This document shows positions 44,922 through 55,147 of a stretch of DNA of 64,000 bases, piece after piece. Within the stretch, counting starts at the first letter, position 1. Each line of letters starts with the position of its first letter. The notes beneath the pieces are model-generated. The model worked only from the letters and a program-made list of their open reading frames with translations. It searched no databases and had not been told where the DNA came from. Source of the stretch: Isoetes taiwanensis (Eukaryota > Streptophyta > Lycopodiopsida > Isoetales > Isoetaceae); NCBI GenBank assembly GCA_021234155.1, contig JAJEKV010000092.1:684001-748000 (forward strand). Direction: 5' to 3'. The translations under genes were made by a program, and so were the position numbers.

Positions 44922-46559
44922 TGTGATGCTCCCTGAACATATACGGCGCTCCGGACGTATACATACAGGGACTTCCCCCTCCCATGGCAATCAGCTCACC
45001 ATGAGCAGGGCCCTCCGTCTAACTCGGACCATCCGTAGAGAGATGCCCGAGTGAAGGACACGGAGGTGTCATTCGGCCCACGCCTTCAACGGGACTTCTA
45101 AGTTGCGGAAGCGTGAATACATGTTAGCACACAGCATAAATCATATAAATAACCACCACGAAGAGTGGCACATCCACCCATCCATGCATCTAATCCTAAG
45201 GAAAACACCTCAAACCCCAGGTTCTACCCCGGTTCAGACTCCCGTGAAGATGGACTGACGGTTCGGTCTCAAGAGATCAATAGACAGAGGTATAACCTGG
45301 CGTTGGCTGGCATAGAACAGTGGCTAGGGTTGTCCACTCCATCCGCCCCTCCTGTGCACACTTTGCAGATGAGTCGAATCATGCTATGGGATCACTATAG
45401 CCTTCCGGAGATGCAGACTCAAGGTGTCACCCTTCGAGCCTACTCCAGGTTTCATGAAGACCTGTCCGATGAGGCAGGTCGGGGAAGCGTCCCCTTCCAG
45501 GATCACAGTGGTTCCATGGGTGAGCTAGAGAATACGTGCCGCATCAGCGACCCCCGCATCCGTACCCGACTTACTCCCCTAAATCTACACAAAGTACAGG
45601 GTGCCCCATACGGGTCACACCTCGCACCCGGGGAGTGTCCAGACCCATACCCGCCCCACGCGTGACCGACTATCGGGCCTAGCCCCATTGTAGGAGTCCG
45701 GGGAGCCTTGTATGTTCGGTGCAAGACCCCACCCCCACTTCACCCCGCTGCGTCCCTTCTCTGGTGCTAAGCAATTCCATAGCATCCACGACTCGGTGAT
45801 CTCTTGTGCACAGGCCGCAAATAATGGGAAATACAGGGATCCACCTAGGAGCATACTAATAAACATGGCTCAGAGGTCTCTACCCCCCTTAATCCCCCCA
45901 TTTCAAGAGTAATACTATGCAAAGAACTATCAATCCATCATTTAAGAGCAAGTACAGAATCAGAGATAAGGAGAACTCACCTTTGCAATCATGGGTTAGT
46001 TCCTACATGTAAAGCATAGAGAACACAGAGAAACAGCAGAAATACACACAACAAGTGCCCAACAGGGGCGCTACCCTACAGATAACACAGTTAAGCTACA
46101 GACTAACCGTCGAATCGGGCTTGGGATGGCTCCATCTCGATTTTTTTGAAGGGTGCCCGGTCACGCTCCTCCTCCTCCATCTCCAATTGCTCCTAATTCG
46201 AATTGGGGCCCCAAAGCCCTAATTTGGGTGTCCAAAATGGAAACCCTGCCTTGCCCAATCGATTTGGGCTAGGTGGCATGTCATTAATTAACTAATTTGA
46301 TATTTTAGCCCTTTTTAATATTAGGATAAGCCCTAAATTCGAATTAGGGTTTTGGGTTAGGTTTCCACCTTTATAGTTTAATTATTAACATAGCTAACCT
46401 TCGCTTATGAATAATTAATGTGCCATTAATTATTCATAGTGACGTGTCATGTATTTATACTCAAAAAGGCGTATAAATATGTGGAACGCCATTAATTATT
46501 CATAGTGACGTGTCATGTATTTATACTCAAAAAGGCGTATAAATATGTGGAACGCCACA
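44922..46559 (-). repeat. 5' LTR of the minus-strand element
   Basis: The 1638 bp match 36868-38402 with substitutions and indels, for example about 66 extra bp near 45930-46000. They share the internal 66-bp tandem duplication (46422-46487 and 46488-46553). Confidence 0.92.
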
Positions 46560-47085
46560 CTTTTGGCAACGAAACTTGGTCTCCAGGGCAATGTCGAGGC
46601 TCTGAGCCCAATAGAAGAGCCAAATCATGGTTCCGGATAGGGGGAGAGGACTTTTCGGCGCAAGCTGCTTCCAAAGGGTTTTTAGGGCTCGTGCTCTTGC
46701 CTCGACAACCCCCCTCCCTCCCCCCCACTTACTTCAAGACGCAGTGCAAGGTCCTGGTTAAATCTGACAAGGATAGGGCCTTTGAAACGTCACCAACTGG
46801 CTTCCTAAGTCATCACCAGCATATAGGCCAATTTTTCGAATTTTTGGACAAGGTTTCGATCAAGGAGTTAGCACTAGAGCGGTTCGGGCAGACCATTGTT
46901 GGGCAGCCGAGCCGAGACCCTTCCCCAAGTCAAACAAAGCCAGAACCTTGGAAGGCCGCCTCACAAGAGGGGAGAGTAAGGACCCCAGGAGACGGGACCC
47001 AAAAAAGTTCCCGAGGCAGCCTTTCCTGGCAACGCTTCCCTGGGGGCCCGTACACTAATAACCACCCTCCCGGAGCTCAGTTCCT
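46560..47085. repeat. GC-rich repeat unit, copy B, right part
   Basis: It resumes with CTTTT and 'ggcaacgaaacttggtctcc', matching copy A from about 35750, and ends '...cctcccggagctc' at about 47078. It lacks the 245-bp segment of copy A. The apparent 200-aa ORF (46505-47107) spans the LTR junction and is not a gene. Confidence 0.85.
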
Positions 47086-48570
47086 CTGGCATGCTAGACT
47101 AGAATAGCCTTGATGCTACATGAACTAAATGCTTTGTTGCAGAAACATGCAAGGTGGATAATCTACCAATGAAATTTACCATTAGTACATTATAAAGTAC
47201 TTCAAGCAACCTGCAGTTAAAAAGAAATAAGCAATACCACAACGAGTTGCATGCATATGTATCTCCCAATCTATGGCTCCTACTAGATCTGCATCTGCGT
47301 TGCTGAAACATGCCAAGTAGGTAATCTACCAACGAATTTCAGTGCTCCAAGTAATGTACTTCTATTAAACAAAATGCAGATCTTCAAACCATATTTGTCA
47401 TGATGAATATCTAGAATGACAACTTTATGCTTCTACCTTATTTGATGCACCATTGGACTGAGCATGTTGCAAGTAGATGGGTCAAGCTATTCCATGCTAT
47501 TCTATACACCAATTAATGGGTGCAAATCAAACACACTCGATCATGGTTGTATGGTTCAGGTCTAGGACTCATTGCTGATACAAAGCACTCTATGGAAGAG
47601 GGCCTTTGATTGGGCTCCCTTTCTACTTACTAGTTGTGCCTGTAGCATTCTATGGATGTGAATTATGTTTGGAGGCAACATATATGTCATTGACATAGAA
47701 CCTAGACTAACATTCTACCACTTATAAAGCACATATTTTGAGTTCAGATAATGAGTGTGCTTAATAGGCACTAGGTAATGGAAAGTACTCCAATGCCCAC
47801 CACAAACGCAACATTCAAATAAACCAACAGCACAACACATGTGACATATTGTCGAGGCAACCCACAGGGAAACAATACCTTATTATTACAAGAAATTTAT
47901 TGCTGCCGCGAACAATTCTCTTTGCCGACTCACTCTTGCAAGGGGGGATTTGTGTGACTTTAGAATGGTGTGAAAGATGATCTTGGAATGCAGGAGTTGC
48001 ATCAAACTTCTTTGTTTAAACATTTACTCAAATTGCCCCGAAAGAAATTTTATATGCAATCCATAAAAGGATTCTACTTTGAATGAGGCGAACATGTGAG
48101 AGAACAGTTGTAAAGCTTCCGTCCCACTGTTGTTTGGCTTCTCCTGCAATAAGCATGGTCCGAATGTGATTTTCGTATGGTCATATTTTCAAAAAAAATT
48201 GTGTGGATCATTTGAACACGTACATGCCAAATATATGTTAATCAATGTATTGTACACAAACAACATTGGAACAAAAGTAAATATATATTACAATGTGAGC
48301 TTGAACCTTCTTTCCATTTCCAAGAGACATCTCATTTATTAGTACAATCTCTTTATTAGTACAATATTGTAAGGGAGATTCACCAAGTATCAAAGCAGGC
48401 CACCGGGTTATATCCCTCAGATCGACTTCCCTTACTATGTTGGTGTCCAGGCACATGCCCCCCTAGCATAGAAAGGCTCACCTATATCACACCATTTGTT
48501 TAGCAATCACTCCCATTGCACTTTCTCCTGTGGCTGAAAGGAAACTTCAAACCTTTCAAACCTCTATCTC
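47086..48570. other. Unassigned DNA
   Basis: A loose direct repeat is visible near 47140-47165 and 47300-47330 ('gaaacatgc', 'taatctaccaa'). No gene is recognised. Confidence 0.5.
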
Positions 48571-49090
48571 AGAAGATTAGAGAATATAGTGATATAACAT
48601 ATAAATCTGTACTTGGATTGGAGTGAAATAGGGATTGGATTTGGTATTGCAAATACTTGCAAGCATCCAAGCTTTCCAAGACTGTTGTGGTGATAAGTGC
48701 AAAGCTAAGCAAAACCCAACACAAAATAACACTACGAGAGTTGATTCTTGAAATTTCTGTTCAAATCTTACCCTCATAAGATGCTTAGATAAGTAACAGT
48801 CCATATAGCTGACCTCCAGAGCCACAGTAAGAGACTGAAAATTATATACATTTCAAACCTGCAATCCATTGTACAGCATTAGAAAGAGCAGGAGATATAT
48901 CATGTGATCGAAGAATAGAAATGTATTCTTCGTCCAGTGCTTGAGTTTTCTCTTTGACCAGAATACCCATCAAGGCAGAATTTTTTAGAGCATGGAGATC
49001 TGGAAAAAATGTACCAGTAGCATTTTCTTCAGAAACTTTCATTCGAGTCCACATTCCAAGGACTCCCAATAGCTTCTTCGGCGCAAAGCA
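48571..49090 (-). other. Possible exons of an unidentified minus-strand gene
   Basis: On the minus strand 49069-48860 is open and reads 'SEENATGTFFPDLHALKNSA' and 'LMGILVKEKTQALDEEYISI'. It ends with a CAG|GTTTGA donor-like site at 48858. A second block, 48834-48772 ('LTVALEVSYMDCYLSKHLM'), lies between an AG acceptor and a GTAAGA donor. The gap between them is only 24 bp, too short for a normal intron, so one boundary must be wrong or the gene is broken. I do not recognise the family. Confidence 0.25.
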
Positions 49091-49531
49091 GGAACTAGTT
49101 GTTGCTACAATTGCATTTTTTTTTTAACTCAAACATTGGCATTTTAGACGAAGAACGGATTTCAGCTTATCTTTGAATGCATACAGTTGTGAAAGAACTA
49201 TAAATCCCGAGCTACTTCAAGCAAAATTAATAACCAACAGGGGCATGTGAAAAGAACAGAAGGCAGCGAATTAGCTTGGCTCAAGTTTGGGTTTGCCGAA
49301 TCCTGCAGACAGGGATTTCGGTGTTAATTCAGCAGCAGACGGCATGCATGTGAACAGCGGGAGCGGAACTGCTTCTTCGGGCACCATACAAAATGATAAA
49401 AACGCAGCCGAACCTTGGTTAAACAAATGGAATCACCAAGGACCAGCTGGCTATATTTTGAGAGCGCTTGTCTTAGCTCGTTTAAATGGTATAATAAAAA
49501 ATCCTTTGTTTAAAATCTTCAATCCCGTATA

Positions 49532-52408
49532 TTATATACTTTTATTAGTGCCTTCAGTATTAAAGTTTAAGATTAATTCAATGGTGCATTCATGATTATC
49601 ATATATTCGACAAGCCGCAATAAAGGACTGCCATATTTCAGTGGCCAGTCTGAATGGCATGGTATTGATAAAATCTTCAACCTCGTATAAAAACCCTGCT
49701 CGAGCAAGCAAGTCAATTATGCATGCATAATGTTGAAGGGTTGGAGTGATTCTGTGGTCCATGCTAATCATACTAAGGTAGTAACAACCTTCATCAACAC
49801 ATGCATCACATGTAGATAGGATACATGTAAAAGTGACTGCATTAGGTCTAAGACCCTGCAGTTGCATTTGCCTCAAAAGATAGGAGGCTTCCTTTCCATT
49901 ACCATGTTGGGCATATCCACAGATCATAGAATTGTATGATACAATATCATGTGCAAACAACATGTCGAACACGTAACGGGCATCTCTTATCTTCCCACAT
50001 TTGGCATACATATCAATAAGAGTGTTGTTGACTAAGATATCGTTGCCATATCCACGTTTCAGGATGATAGAGTGAAACCATTTGCCTTGTCCTAAAGTAG
50101 CTACAATAGAACAAGCACTCAGAACATAACCAAAGGTTACCTCATTTGGAAGCACATCCTCCTGCTCCATTTGTTCGATGAGACCGATTGCTCGGCCAGG
50201 ATCATGAAGCATACATGCTCCAATAATAGCATTCCATGATATCGTATCTGCATAAAGAAGCTCGTCAAACACATGGAGTGCACCGCCTATATTCCCACAC
50301 TTGGCATACATATCAATAAGAACACTAGCTGATACTGAATCCTGCTTATATTCATTGTTAAGCATGCTTGCGTGGATCCATTTTCCATATTCTAGAGCTT
50401 CTAATGCAGCACATGCCATGGTAACATTGATCAATGTTAACTGGCTCGGTCTTGCACGTGCCGCTTGCATTTCCTTATAAAGGTGAAGTGCAACTTTGCA
50501 GTCACCATGTTGCACATATATTCCTATCACCGCACTCCATGAGACTGCATCTTCTGTAATCAGTTTATTTAACACTTTTTGAGCATGCTCTATGTCGCCA
50601 CATCTTGCATACATGTCAGCAAGAGTATTAGCAATGAGAGTATCCATTTCAGCTTCTCCTCTCAAGAAACAGGCATGCGCCTGTTTCCCCTGACCAAGGG
50701 CAGAAACTATAGCGCATGCATTCATGACAGTGGCAAAGGTAATGCCATCTGGTCTTACATTTCCCAACTGCATTTTCCTGAAAATATGAATAGCCTCCTT
50801 TTCATTTCCATATTGACCATATGCTGCAATTAATGGATTCCATGAAACGACGTCTAAGGTAGGCAGCCTACAAAATATTTTGCAGGCATCGTGTACGCTG
50901 TTGCACTTGGCATACAGGTCGATAAGAGCACTGCCAACAAACACATCTAGCTCGCAATCAGCTATGATGATAATTGTATGAACCAGTTTTCCCTCTGGTA
51001 ATGATCCCAATCTAGCATAAGCATTTGTAAGATTAGTAAACGTTACCTTGTCTGCTTCTACTTTGTCGTGTTGCATTTGCTGGAAAAGCTCAAGGACACT
51101 CTTGCTATTCCAATTTTGAGCATAGGCTGCAAACATAATGCTCCATGATACTGCATCTTTTGAAGGCAGTTTTTCGAAAATGCACCTTGCCTCCTCTACA
51201 ACTCCACATTTAGCATACATGTCAACAAGAGCACTACCTACAAAGACATCAAATGCATGCCCAGATTTCAGAAAATCAGCATGTATTAGCTTCCCTAGAA
51301 TAAGTATTTTCAGTTCTCCACATGTACAGAAGACACTAACAAATGTCACCTTATCAGGTTTCATATTATCTGCTTGCATTTGTTCAAAAACACTGAGAGC
51401 TTGATCCACATACCCATGTTGAAGATAGCCTGCAATCATCACATTCCAAGACACCACACTACGTGATGGCATTGTGTGAAATACTTGATAGGCATCCCAT
51501 GTGCTCCCGCATCGAACATACATAGAAACAAGATTACTTCCTATGAAGACATCTGCTTCATTCTGATCTTGCAAGAGGTTGCTGTGGATCCACTTTCCAT
51601 GTTGCAAGGTTAAGCTAGTAACACTTAAAAGGTTGACAAAGGTGACTTTATTAGGCTTTATCCCGTCTTGTTGCATATCCTTGAAAAGCTGCATGGCCTG
51701 CAGACAACTTTTGTTCTGAGCATAACCTGCAATCATTGCACTCCATGAAACAACGTTCCTTTCGGGCAACCTATCAAACACCATGCAAGAACTACTTACC
51801 CTGCCATGTTTAGCATACATGTTAACCAGTGTACTGCCCACAACCACATCCGCTTCATAATTAGCTTGAAGTACATGAGCATGGCATTGTTTGCCATAAG
51901 CTAGAGTGGAATAGCATGAACATGCACTCAAGACAGTAACAAACGTTACTTTATCAGGTTTAACAGCATCCAAATGCATTTGCTTAAAACAATCCAAGGA
52001 TGCTTGAATGAGTCCCTTTTCAGCATATCCTGCAATCATTCTAGTCCATGTGAACACATCTCGTATGGGCATTTTATCAAAAACTTCTTGGGCATTGTTT
52101 AAGCTATCAAATTTAACATAAAAATCAATGACTTTATTCCAAGCAAAGACACTGGGGACCACAGCAGATTTAAGAAAATTGGCATGCACCTGCTTTCCTT
52201 GGGCAAAAGCCTTCTTGCTGATGCAGCTTTCCAATATGTAGATGCAAGCCTCGAAGTAGGCATTACTATTTCCATTCATAAGTTTCAGAATCCAAACTGC
52301 CTCTTTAAGTCGACCACTCCTACAGATTACTCTCACATGTTGGAGACTATTACAAAATCCTGTGGATTTTGCAATTTGCACCTGGGTAATAGTTATCGTC
52401 ATGCCCAC
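49532..52408 (-). CDS. PLS-class pentatricopeptide repeat protein (958 aa), truncated E region
   Basis: This is one uninterrupted 958-codon ORF. The Met at 52408 is the first after an in-frame TAA four codons upstream. The protein is a chain of PPR motifs in about eight P-L-S triplets with a period near 100 residues. Each triplet is marked by 'GK(Q/W/L)xH', 'DMYAKCG'-type and 'VSWxxMIxGYxQ' blocks, ending in 'MPFRLATEIWQSFIAACRIY'. Such proteins bind organellar RNA one base per repeat and usually direct C-to-U editing in mitochondria or plastids. The C-terminus stops about 30 residues into the E region ('FNTEGTNKSI'), with no E2, E+ or DYW domain, so a deaminase would have to come in trans. 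The N-terminus has few acidic residues, consistent with a transit peptide. No introns are present. Confidence 0.93.
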   Translation of the reverse strand: MGMTITITQVQIAKSTGFCNSLQHVRVICRSGRLKEAVWILKLMNGNSNAYFEACIYILESCISKKAFAQGKQVHANFLKSAVVPSVFAWNKVIDFYVKFDSLNNAQEVFDKMPIRDVFTWTRMIAGYAEKGLIQASLDCFKQMHLDAVKPDKVTFVTVLSACSCYSTLAYGKQCHAHVLQANYEADVVVGSTLVNMYAKHGRVSSSCMVFDRLPERNVVSWSAMIAGYAQNKSCLQAMQLFKDMQQDGIKPNKVTFVNLLSVTSLTLQHGKWIHSNLLQDQNEADVFIGSNLVSMYVRCGSTWDAYQVFHTMPSRSVVSWNVMIAGYLQHGYVDQALSVFEQMQADNMKPDKVTFVSVFCTCGELKILILGKLIHADFLKSGHAFDVFVGSALVDMYAKCGVVEEARCIFEKLPSKDAVSWSIMFAAYAQNWNSKSVLELFQQMQHDKVEADKVTFTNLTNAYARLGSLPEGKLVHTIIIIADCELDVFVGSALIDLYAKCNSVHDACKIFCRLPTLDVVSWNPLIAAYGQYGNEKEAIHIFRKMQLGNVRPDGITFATVMNACAIVSALGQGKQAHACFLRGEAEMDTLIANTLADMYARCGDIEHAQKVLNKLITEDAVSWSAVIGIYVQHGDCKVALHLYKEMQAARARPSQLTLINVTMACAALEALEYGKWIHASMLNNEYKQDSVSASVLIDMYAKCGNIGGALHVFDELLYADTISWNAIIGACMLHDPGRAIGLIEQMEQEDVLPNEVTFGYVLSACSIVATLGQGKWFHSIILKRGYGNDILVNNTLIDMYAKCGKIRDARYVFDMLFAHDIVSYNSMICGYAQHGNGKEASYLLRQMQLQGLRPNAVTFTCILSTCDACVDEGCYYLSMISMDHRITPTLQHYACIIDLLARAGFLYEVEDFINTMPFRLATEIWQSFIAACRIYDNHECTIELILNFNTEGTNKSI

Positions 52409-53035
52409 AGATTAGATGATACTGGAAATGCACTAACCAGCAGATTCATGCTCTCGTAACTGAGTTGAAAAAACAAGCGAGCCCATAACGTTAAGTGGGG
52501 CTCGCAACTGAGAAAATAGGGCAGCCCTAGCACCTTATTTTTGATGAACACAACACTGCACAGGATCCCAGGCAATGCCGAGCTTAAATTCCTACTTCAA
52601 AAGGAGTTTCTGTCATACGATTTTGAACTAATGATGGTACTAGTAGGGGAATGCCAACGATTTGATTAGTTAATCGAGGATTAACTGGTTTTGCGTAGAT
52701 TGGGCTCGCGTTTGAAGAAATTCCGAAGCAAGATGCTTTGCACTGGTCATTGCCGATTTGTTATGTTTTGGCGCCTTTATTCAGATTACTTAACCCAAAA
52801 AGGGCAGACCCTAGGCGAACTTGTGATGTTTTAGGAATATGCCTATTCCATGGTTTGGGGTGCACTACAGCAGCATACCAAATACTGCCAGGAGGTTTCG
52901 TGCCTGCCAAGAAAACAGATCTTGCCTTCTAATGAAAACAATCACAAAAACTCCTGCAAGCACCGCACTACAAGTCCAGCAACTCTGATGGCACCTATAC
53001 ATTACCTAAAACCAGATTCCAGCCTGATGGAACCA
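52409..53035 (-). promoter_or_regulatory. Upstream region of the PPR gene
   Basis: The minus-strand promoter and leader should lie here. No defined element is seen. Short + strand ORFs (52738-53062) have no family features. Confidence 0.3.
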
Positions 53036-53240
53036 TATAGTATTCCGCTTGAAATCTTATAGTATTTTGCGAATCTTGTTATACAGTATAGCAAATTTTG
53101 TACTTGCATACCCCACAAACGAGGAACTTTACGTACGGTGTAGATTAAGGAATAAGGGGTGAATATGCCTATCCAACAGCTCTCGTTGCCCGGAGTCACC
53201 CCCGTGTGAATATGCACCCAAACCAAAGGGGGTTTTTGTG
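53036..53240 (-). mobile_element. Partial second copy of the MITE-like element
   Basis: Read on the minus strand, 53240-53036 matches 1465-1670 with only scattered substitutions, including the end motif 'CCCCCTTTGGTTTGGGTGCA'. The match stops near 'ctatatgg', and the second terminal inverted repeat is not found. It is a half element or is broken by later insertion. The ORF here (53002-53280) is the same artefact as 1245-1658. Confidence 0.85.
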
Positions 53241-53661
53241 GTGAGAAACCAAAGTGGGAAACTTTTCTGCTTATTAGCACAAGGATCTAGAAGCCTTGGA
53301 ATTTGCTTAATAACTGCCTCAAAATCTAAAAATGCATGGTAATTTTTTGCAAGCTTCATTCGGAATAAGCCATAAAACAATATCCAATAGCGCAATCCTG
53401 TATTAATCAGCTGGTAGGATGTGAAAGCCTATCAAACCCGGCCGAAAATTTGATGTTTTAGCATAGATAACTTAACCAAACATATCCATATCATACACTA
53501 TCAAAAAGATCTCGGAGAGAGCTTTCCAACGCAATAAAAATCATCTCAAACAGAGCTATGGATCAAAAGTTATGATAAGAAATGTGTTGCCGACGGGGAA
53601 ACTGCACTACATGCGCCCTTCAAGCCCTTCATGTGCCCATTATGCACCACACACAAAAAAA
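53241..53661. other. Unassigned DNA between repeat modules
   Basis: It contains 'ctcggagagagctttccaac' and 'gttatgataag', phrases common in plant LTR sequence, but no LTR ends can be defined. No gene is seen. Confidence 0.35.
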
Positions 53662-53930
53662 AAGAGGGCTTTTGTTGTGAGCCATTGGTTATTGACCATT
53701 ATACACCACACGCACAAAAAAAAGGGCTTTTTGTTGTGAGCCATTGGTTGTTGACCATTGGAAAAAAAAAGGCTAAAATCAATGGCTAAGAAATGGTGCA
53801 CTCTAGATGTACGCATTAGTACATCCATTTGAATACATCACGAAATCATAGGAAAACCTTAGTGAAAAGCGTACAAAAACACAAAGAAAACCCCCTGTTA
53901 TTATGCTACATATATTATGCTACATATTCA
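53662..53930 (+). repeat. Dispersed repeat, copy 2
   Basis: This copy matches 4013-4194 in the same orientation, with an internal duplication of the 'gggctttttgttgtgagcca' part and of 'ttatgctacata'. It lies about 0.4 kb from the partial MITE copy, so the same two modules again occur together. Confidence 0.85.
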
Positions 53931-54950
53931 CAGAAGAACAGGCGCTCATGCTTGTTTTAGCTCGACAGGATCTTGACGGCAACCAGAGACAAGGTAAAAA
54001 AAATAACACAGCATGCTCCATGGCTCAGCAGCAAATCTGCCGGAATTAACAAGGCCGTGCCTTAACAGAGCTTTTTTGAAAACCCCAGCATGCAACTGCG
54101 GCAGACGCCTAGCGACCTCCACGAGACCCCTTTGTGGCCTTTGCGGACGATTTCTCCCTTTGCAGACTCACACACCCCTGTGGCCGCTATGCCCTTGGAG
54201 CGTGGCTTCCGCCGTCACAAAAAACTCAAGAATAGGCTGAAACTGAAGCTGGAGCCATGGCTTTCGGCAGCCATCTGGTTCCAACACCTGCATATGCCGA
54301 AAATAGAACAAAATAAAATATGCTTCCATTTCAAATCCAGCATGCCAGCGTCAGCATTATACGTATTCGAATACGATCATGCTGAAAAATCTTCATAAAT
54401 CATAGGGTATAAATATACCCTTTCTGATTTCGGGCACATTATGCCGTGAATATATGGTATGAATGGCATAGATTAATGTGTTGAAACGAATAAGAGGAGA
54501 ATATTTTAGATGGAGGGCGAGAGATAGTAGGAAAAAAAATAAAAAATAAAAAAGATTCTGACATCGTAGTTTCTTGCCTAATCGGGCTCGATCAAATATG
54601 CGTCGGAACTTGCAGAGTGCATGAACTCTCGACGTCATGGAATGGGAAGAATGAGTTTCAGCCTGAAAAGAAAGCAACAGCTAGTTATCTGTCATCAATG
54701 AAAAGGTAAGCTTTCGCTCATTTCTCAGATTGCATGCTTACAGTGCGATGGATCACTCTTCTTCGTTCTTGTGCTCTTCTACTTCGTTTGCTCATTCTTA
54801 TGCTGACGCATCTGGGGATGCTTGTTCTTGGAGGACCTTATTACTTGTGCCGACAACTCTTGCTATATTATACAAAGCTTTTACCCAACAAACTGACTAC
54901 GGTTCTAGAAAATTTTCAGATCCTTCGAAGTCAAGGTTCAACGGAAGGAA
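53931..54950. other. Unassigned DNA
   Basis: Short open stretches at 54013-54398 and 54734-54950 have no recognised domain. The latter may be a decayed gag upstream of the zinc knuckle. Confidence 0.4.
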
Positions 54951-55147
54951 TGGAAAATGCTCAAATAACAGGCAAAAGTCCAAACACTGGATGTTATATT
55001 TGTGGAGGAGCACATTATCAATCTAATTGCCCGAAGAATACGAATTCAGCAGAGAAGAATGAGAAAAAAATGCAGTTTAATGAGCTTGCATGTGACGAGC
55101 CTGCCGAGTTGATCTTCTTGGCAACTCGGGAACTTGTCAAAACTTAA
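54951..55147 (+). pseudogene. Retrotransposon gag zinc-knuckle fragment
   Basis: 'CYICGGAHYQSNC' is a CCHC knuckle (C-x2-C-x4-H-x4-C), followed by a charged tail and 'AELIFLATRELVKT', then a stop. The position upstream of the Gypsy pol remnants at 59121 and the same strand suggest it belongs to that element. This is an inference. Confidence 0.7.

Larger units (their letters stand above)
36868..46559 (-). mobile_element. Minus-strand Ty3/gypsy-type LTR element without recognisable genes
   Basis: This 9.7-kb element has long LTRs (36868-38402 and 44922-46559) that start TGTGA and end CACA. It is flanked by the 5-bp duplication CTTTT (36863-36867 and 46560-46564). The PBS beside the right LTR and the PPT beside the left LTR fix the minus orientation. 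The 6.5-kb interior has no ORF longer than about 93 codons and no gag-pol motif that I can find. It is either a LARD-like non-autonomous element or a Gypsy element decayed beyond recognition. The LTRs differ by several indels, so it is older than the Copia element at 14768. Confidence 0.9.

Noticed and set aside
46505-47107. 200-aa ORF
   Set aside because: It spans the LTR/repeat junction and is not preserved in the other copy of the unit.
49287-49595. 102-aa + strand ORF overlapping the PPR 3' end
   Set aside because: No recognised domain. Antisense overlap with a strong gene makes chance the likely explanation.
53640-53828. 62-aa minus ORF with two similar halves
   Set aside because: It is produced by the internal duplication of the dispersed repeat; no protein features.
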